Shown here one piece after another: positions 33,931 through 36,313 of a DNA stretch of 36,313 bases. The stretch is from Saccoglossus kowalevskii (lineage: Eukaryota; Hemichordata; Enteropneusta; Harrimaniidae), in assembly GCF_000003605.2 (NCBI RefSeq), contig NW_003120921.1:476287-512599 (forward strand), read 5' to 3'. The translations under genes were made by a program, and so were the position numbers. Below the pieces are notes generated by a model, which saw nothing but the letters and a program-made list of their open reading frames with translations, had not been told where the DNA came from and made no database searches. Every line of letters starts with the position of its first letter. Within the stretch, counting starts at the first letter, position 1.

Positions 33931-36112
33931 CAATTGTATAATGGGAGCTGAATTCACACTTTTTTTTCTCATTAAAATCATACTTTTTTGGTTGTCATGT
34001 TATCAAAATCCCAATGAGAATACAAGTTCTATAAAGATTATTATATATTGTTCATCACAACACAAGGAATTCAATAACTATCTTGGTTTGCACGCATGCT
34101 TCTATTGCCCCCCCCCCCCACTCTTCTATATGCACATCTAATAGAGCTAATACGGTATCTGTTTTTTTCATCTGCATTAATTTTATAAAGTTTATGAAAA
34201 GAATATTTTGCCATAAATATTTTACAATAAAATTGTATAAACTTGCAATGCAAGATGCTAGCTTCAGTGTAAGATGGTACATCATATGTGGGCTCCATGA
34301 AAGGTTAATTATAATCTATTGCATTCAAGCTAGTATCGAGTACTTAAGATAATGACACCTGGTTGCCATGGTGATCAGTGTCAACACTCCGACATTGAAC
34401 AAAATGACTGCATCATATTGAAATTTCAGACCTTTTCATCATTTCGATTGACACAGTAAGATTGCTTGATATTTGTCGGATACAGATCTAACAGAAAATC
34501 TTTTTTTTTTCCCCTGGTCAATTGGTAATGCAAGGGTACGTAATCATCATTATGAAGATGATCAGTGCAAGCCATGCATGTTTTTTCGGACTGACAAAAG
34601 CAGTCTCTGTATACAATGTATGTACACCATTTTTCATCTTAATTGACAGGCCCCATCATGAATTACAGGTCCTGTAATATGGTACATACTCTTATTGAAT
34701 GTAAAATTATTTCTCCTTAGTTAAAAAAAAAAATACTCAATAGGAGAAATATGTATGCTGTGTTGCTAAATTAACAATCAGCATGAAAATTCCTACAGCA
34801 CTGTATGTCAATAGTCACTCAGAAGCAATTATTTTAATAGTCCAAATTGAAATGGCTGTGCGTTTCCAGTGGTTCTGGTTTTGTTTCATACCTTCTCCTG
34901 GGTATAAGGTTACTATGTTTATTTTTAGACAAAGTTAAAAATATCTTTGGAACCTGGCTAATTTCTGACCTTAATTTAAGTGATATTATGTCGACTGTCG
35001 CATAATGATATGAGGGGCGTTGTCCCATGGGAAAAACACAAAACACAGCCATCTTGTTTTTTGGAAAGCTTCCTCTTTGTGCATCTTAACTATTCACTTA
35101 TCTTTAATTTAGTCATAGTTACTAAAACTAAGGTACACAGTTTAATTGTCTATCATCCATTAGGACAATATTTAGGTTTTTGTGTCAAATGGTTACTATG
35201 TACAGCAAAATTTTAGCAGTTCTCCAGACTCGTAAATTGTGTCAGCGTGTTATATCCAGTAAAAGCGGTTGCCTGGATGGTGGTAAATGCAATTGTTTCG
35301 TATGACTGCCTTTGCTTTTATGTAAATGGGTACTTTGTGTAGTGTTTATACACCCATTTCATGGCAATATTTTTACTGAATTGCTGTAGAAGTCAGAACA
35401 TTATCTTCCTTGTTGCAATAGACCCTAGAAGCAAATAGCCGCCAAGATCTTGCTGAGAACAAGAATGCCACAAAACTTGTTTTTTTCCTCAAATAGTTAT
35501 TCTTTTCTGCCATCACTTCCACTGTTCCTTGTACATTTCCTTTTAAAAGTCGTAATAATCCCTCAGGTGTATTTGATGATCAAATTAACAGCTTAATAAT
35601 TGAGACCGGTCACTACAAAACGATCAATCAATGAGCCGTTATAATGACTCCCTAGGGAGAGCTAACAAAACGGACATTAATAATGCACTTTCCCTGGAAA
35701 CAACATGAACATTATGAACAGTAACACGCTGCAGATAAGGGCACAAAGGCTACTAGCTGTTTATCGATCAAAACATCTAAAAATTGAAAAGAATTTTTAA
35801 TTTCTCTTAATTGAGCCAATAATGAATTGTTACCTGCTTAACTGTAAAATTAATTTTATTTTATCAAAATGCTTGCTGGGGTCAGAAATTGCTTGAGTAA
35901 GGTAATAAAAAATTGACTCTTCCTGAGACCCTGCCGCCCAAAAGTTCATAGTTTAGTTTAACACTTTACCTGTGTGTAATAAATGTATTAACTTCCTTAT
36001 TTATGTGACACTCATTGACATTCAGTCAAGTTTGATGAATTGCTGTTTTCTAGAATGAATGAAAAGATGTGGTGTCCTTTTAAAATAACAAACTACAGAT
36101 ATCATATTTTTA
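33931..36112 (+). other. PTBP intron 2, distal part
   Basis: No exon recognised. It contains the C12 run (34108-34119), a single end of the TATTTGCTCTATTA-type element at about 34139-34157, and an RFX-like GTTGCCATGGTGAT at 34362-34375. Confidence 0.45.
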
Positions 36113-36313
36113 TATACCGTATTTGTCTTCAGTTAAGCGCCACCTTCAATTAGGCGCCAGTGCCACAAAAACTTTGTATTTTACACCTCAATTAAGCGCC
36201 AGACAAAGTTGAAATTTTGGCACGTAATGATCGTGAATTGGGCGCCGGCGGATCGACTACCGGTTACCGGTTCGTAGCGATGGACACGATCGCGGAAGTC
36301 CCTCGCTGTTACT
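36113..36313. repeat. Interspersed repeat with repeated AATTAAGCGCCA motif, cut by window end
   Basis: Starts TACCGTATTTGTC, like the ends of the other TACYGT elements. It then carries four related motifs within about 120 bp: GTTAAGCGCCA, ATTAGGCGCCA, ATTAAGCGCCA and ATTGGGCGCCG. The sequence becomes GC-rich toward the right edge (CGGCGGATCGACTACCGG). The far end is outside the window. Confidence 0.6.

Noticed and set aside
33854-34352. Cluster of overlapping open frames on both strands around the C12 run
   Set aside because: Mutually overlapping frames around a homopolymer, including poly-glycine and poly-proline readings, are typical artefacts.

Overview
This is a 36.3-kb piece of an AT-rich metazoan genome, with introns, many terminal-inverted-repeat (TIR) elements, tandem arrays and one 50-base assembly gap. 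Codon use, canonical GT-AG splice sites, a YY1/ZNF143-type promoter and the repeat style fit a marine invertebrate bilaterian (hemichordate, lancelet or mollusc are all possible). I cannot fix the species. Only two protein-coding genes can be supported, both on the + strand and apparently unrelated.

Layout. Bases 1-5644 look like intron. They hold a 21-22-bp tandem array at the left edge, three short TIR elements and a divergent direct repeat. Bases 5645-5903 are the terminal coding exon of holocytochrome c synthase (HCCS, cytochrome c heme lyase), preceded by a perfect TACTAAC branch site and followed by an AATAAA signal. About 11 kb of intergenic DNA follows (6.0-17.3 kb). It carries TIR elements, a 12-copy higher-order minisatellite (9225-9631), a TIR element with G-rich ends and a plausible 9-bp target duplication (13902-14257), a decayed non-LTR reverse-transcriptase tail (15239-15997) and a repeat of about 0.3-kb periodicity that runs toward the gap (16899-16948).

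At 17.3 kb there is a CpG-richer promoter. A ZNF143-like site and a YY1-like site lie about 40 bp apart and lead to a short coding exon (MMDG). A 37-nt second exon at 18361-18397 joins it in frame to give MMDGISAVDISAAGTK. This resembles the N-terminus of polypyrimidine-tract-binding proteins (PTBP1/2: MDGI...DI..GTK). The remaining 18 kb is read as a long second intron holding repeats only: TIR elements, a CpG-rich and CpG-decayed repeat pair, homopolymer C runs and a Harbinger-like relic. I could not find PTBP exon 3.

The two genes do not form a functional unit. HCCS attaches heme to cytochrome c in the mitochondrial intermembrane space, and PTBP regulates splicing in the nucleus. I found no new multi-gene system. 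The less ordinary content is the set of short TIR families, many of them bounded by TA, the G-tipped TIR element and the PTBP promoter and 5' leader. All calls come from reading the sequence, with no database search.
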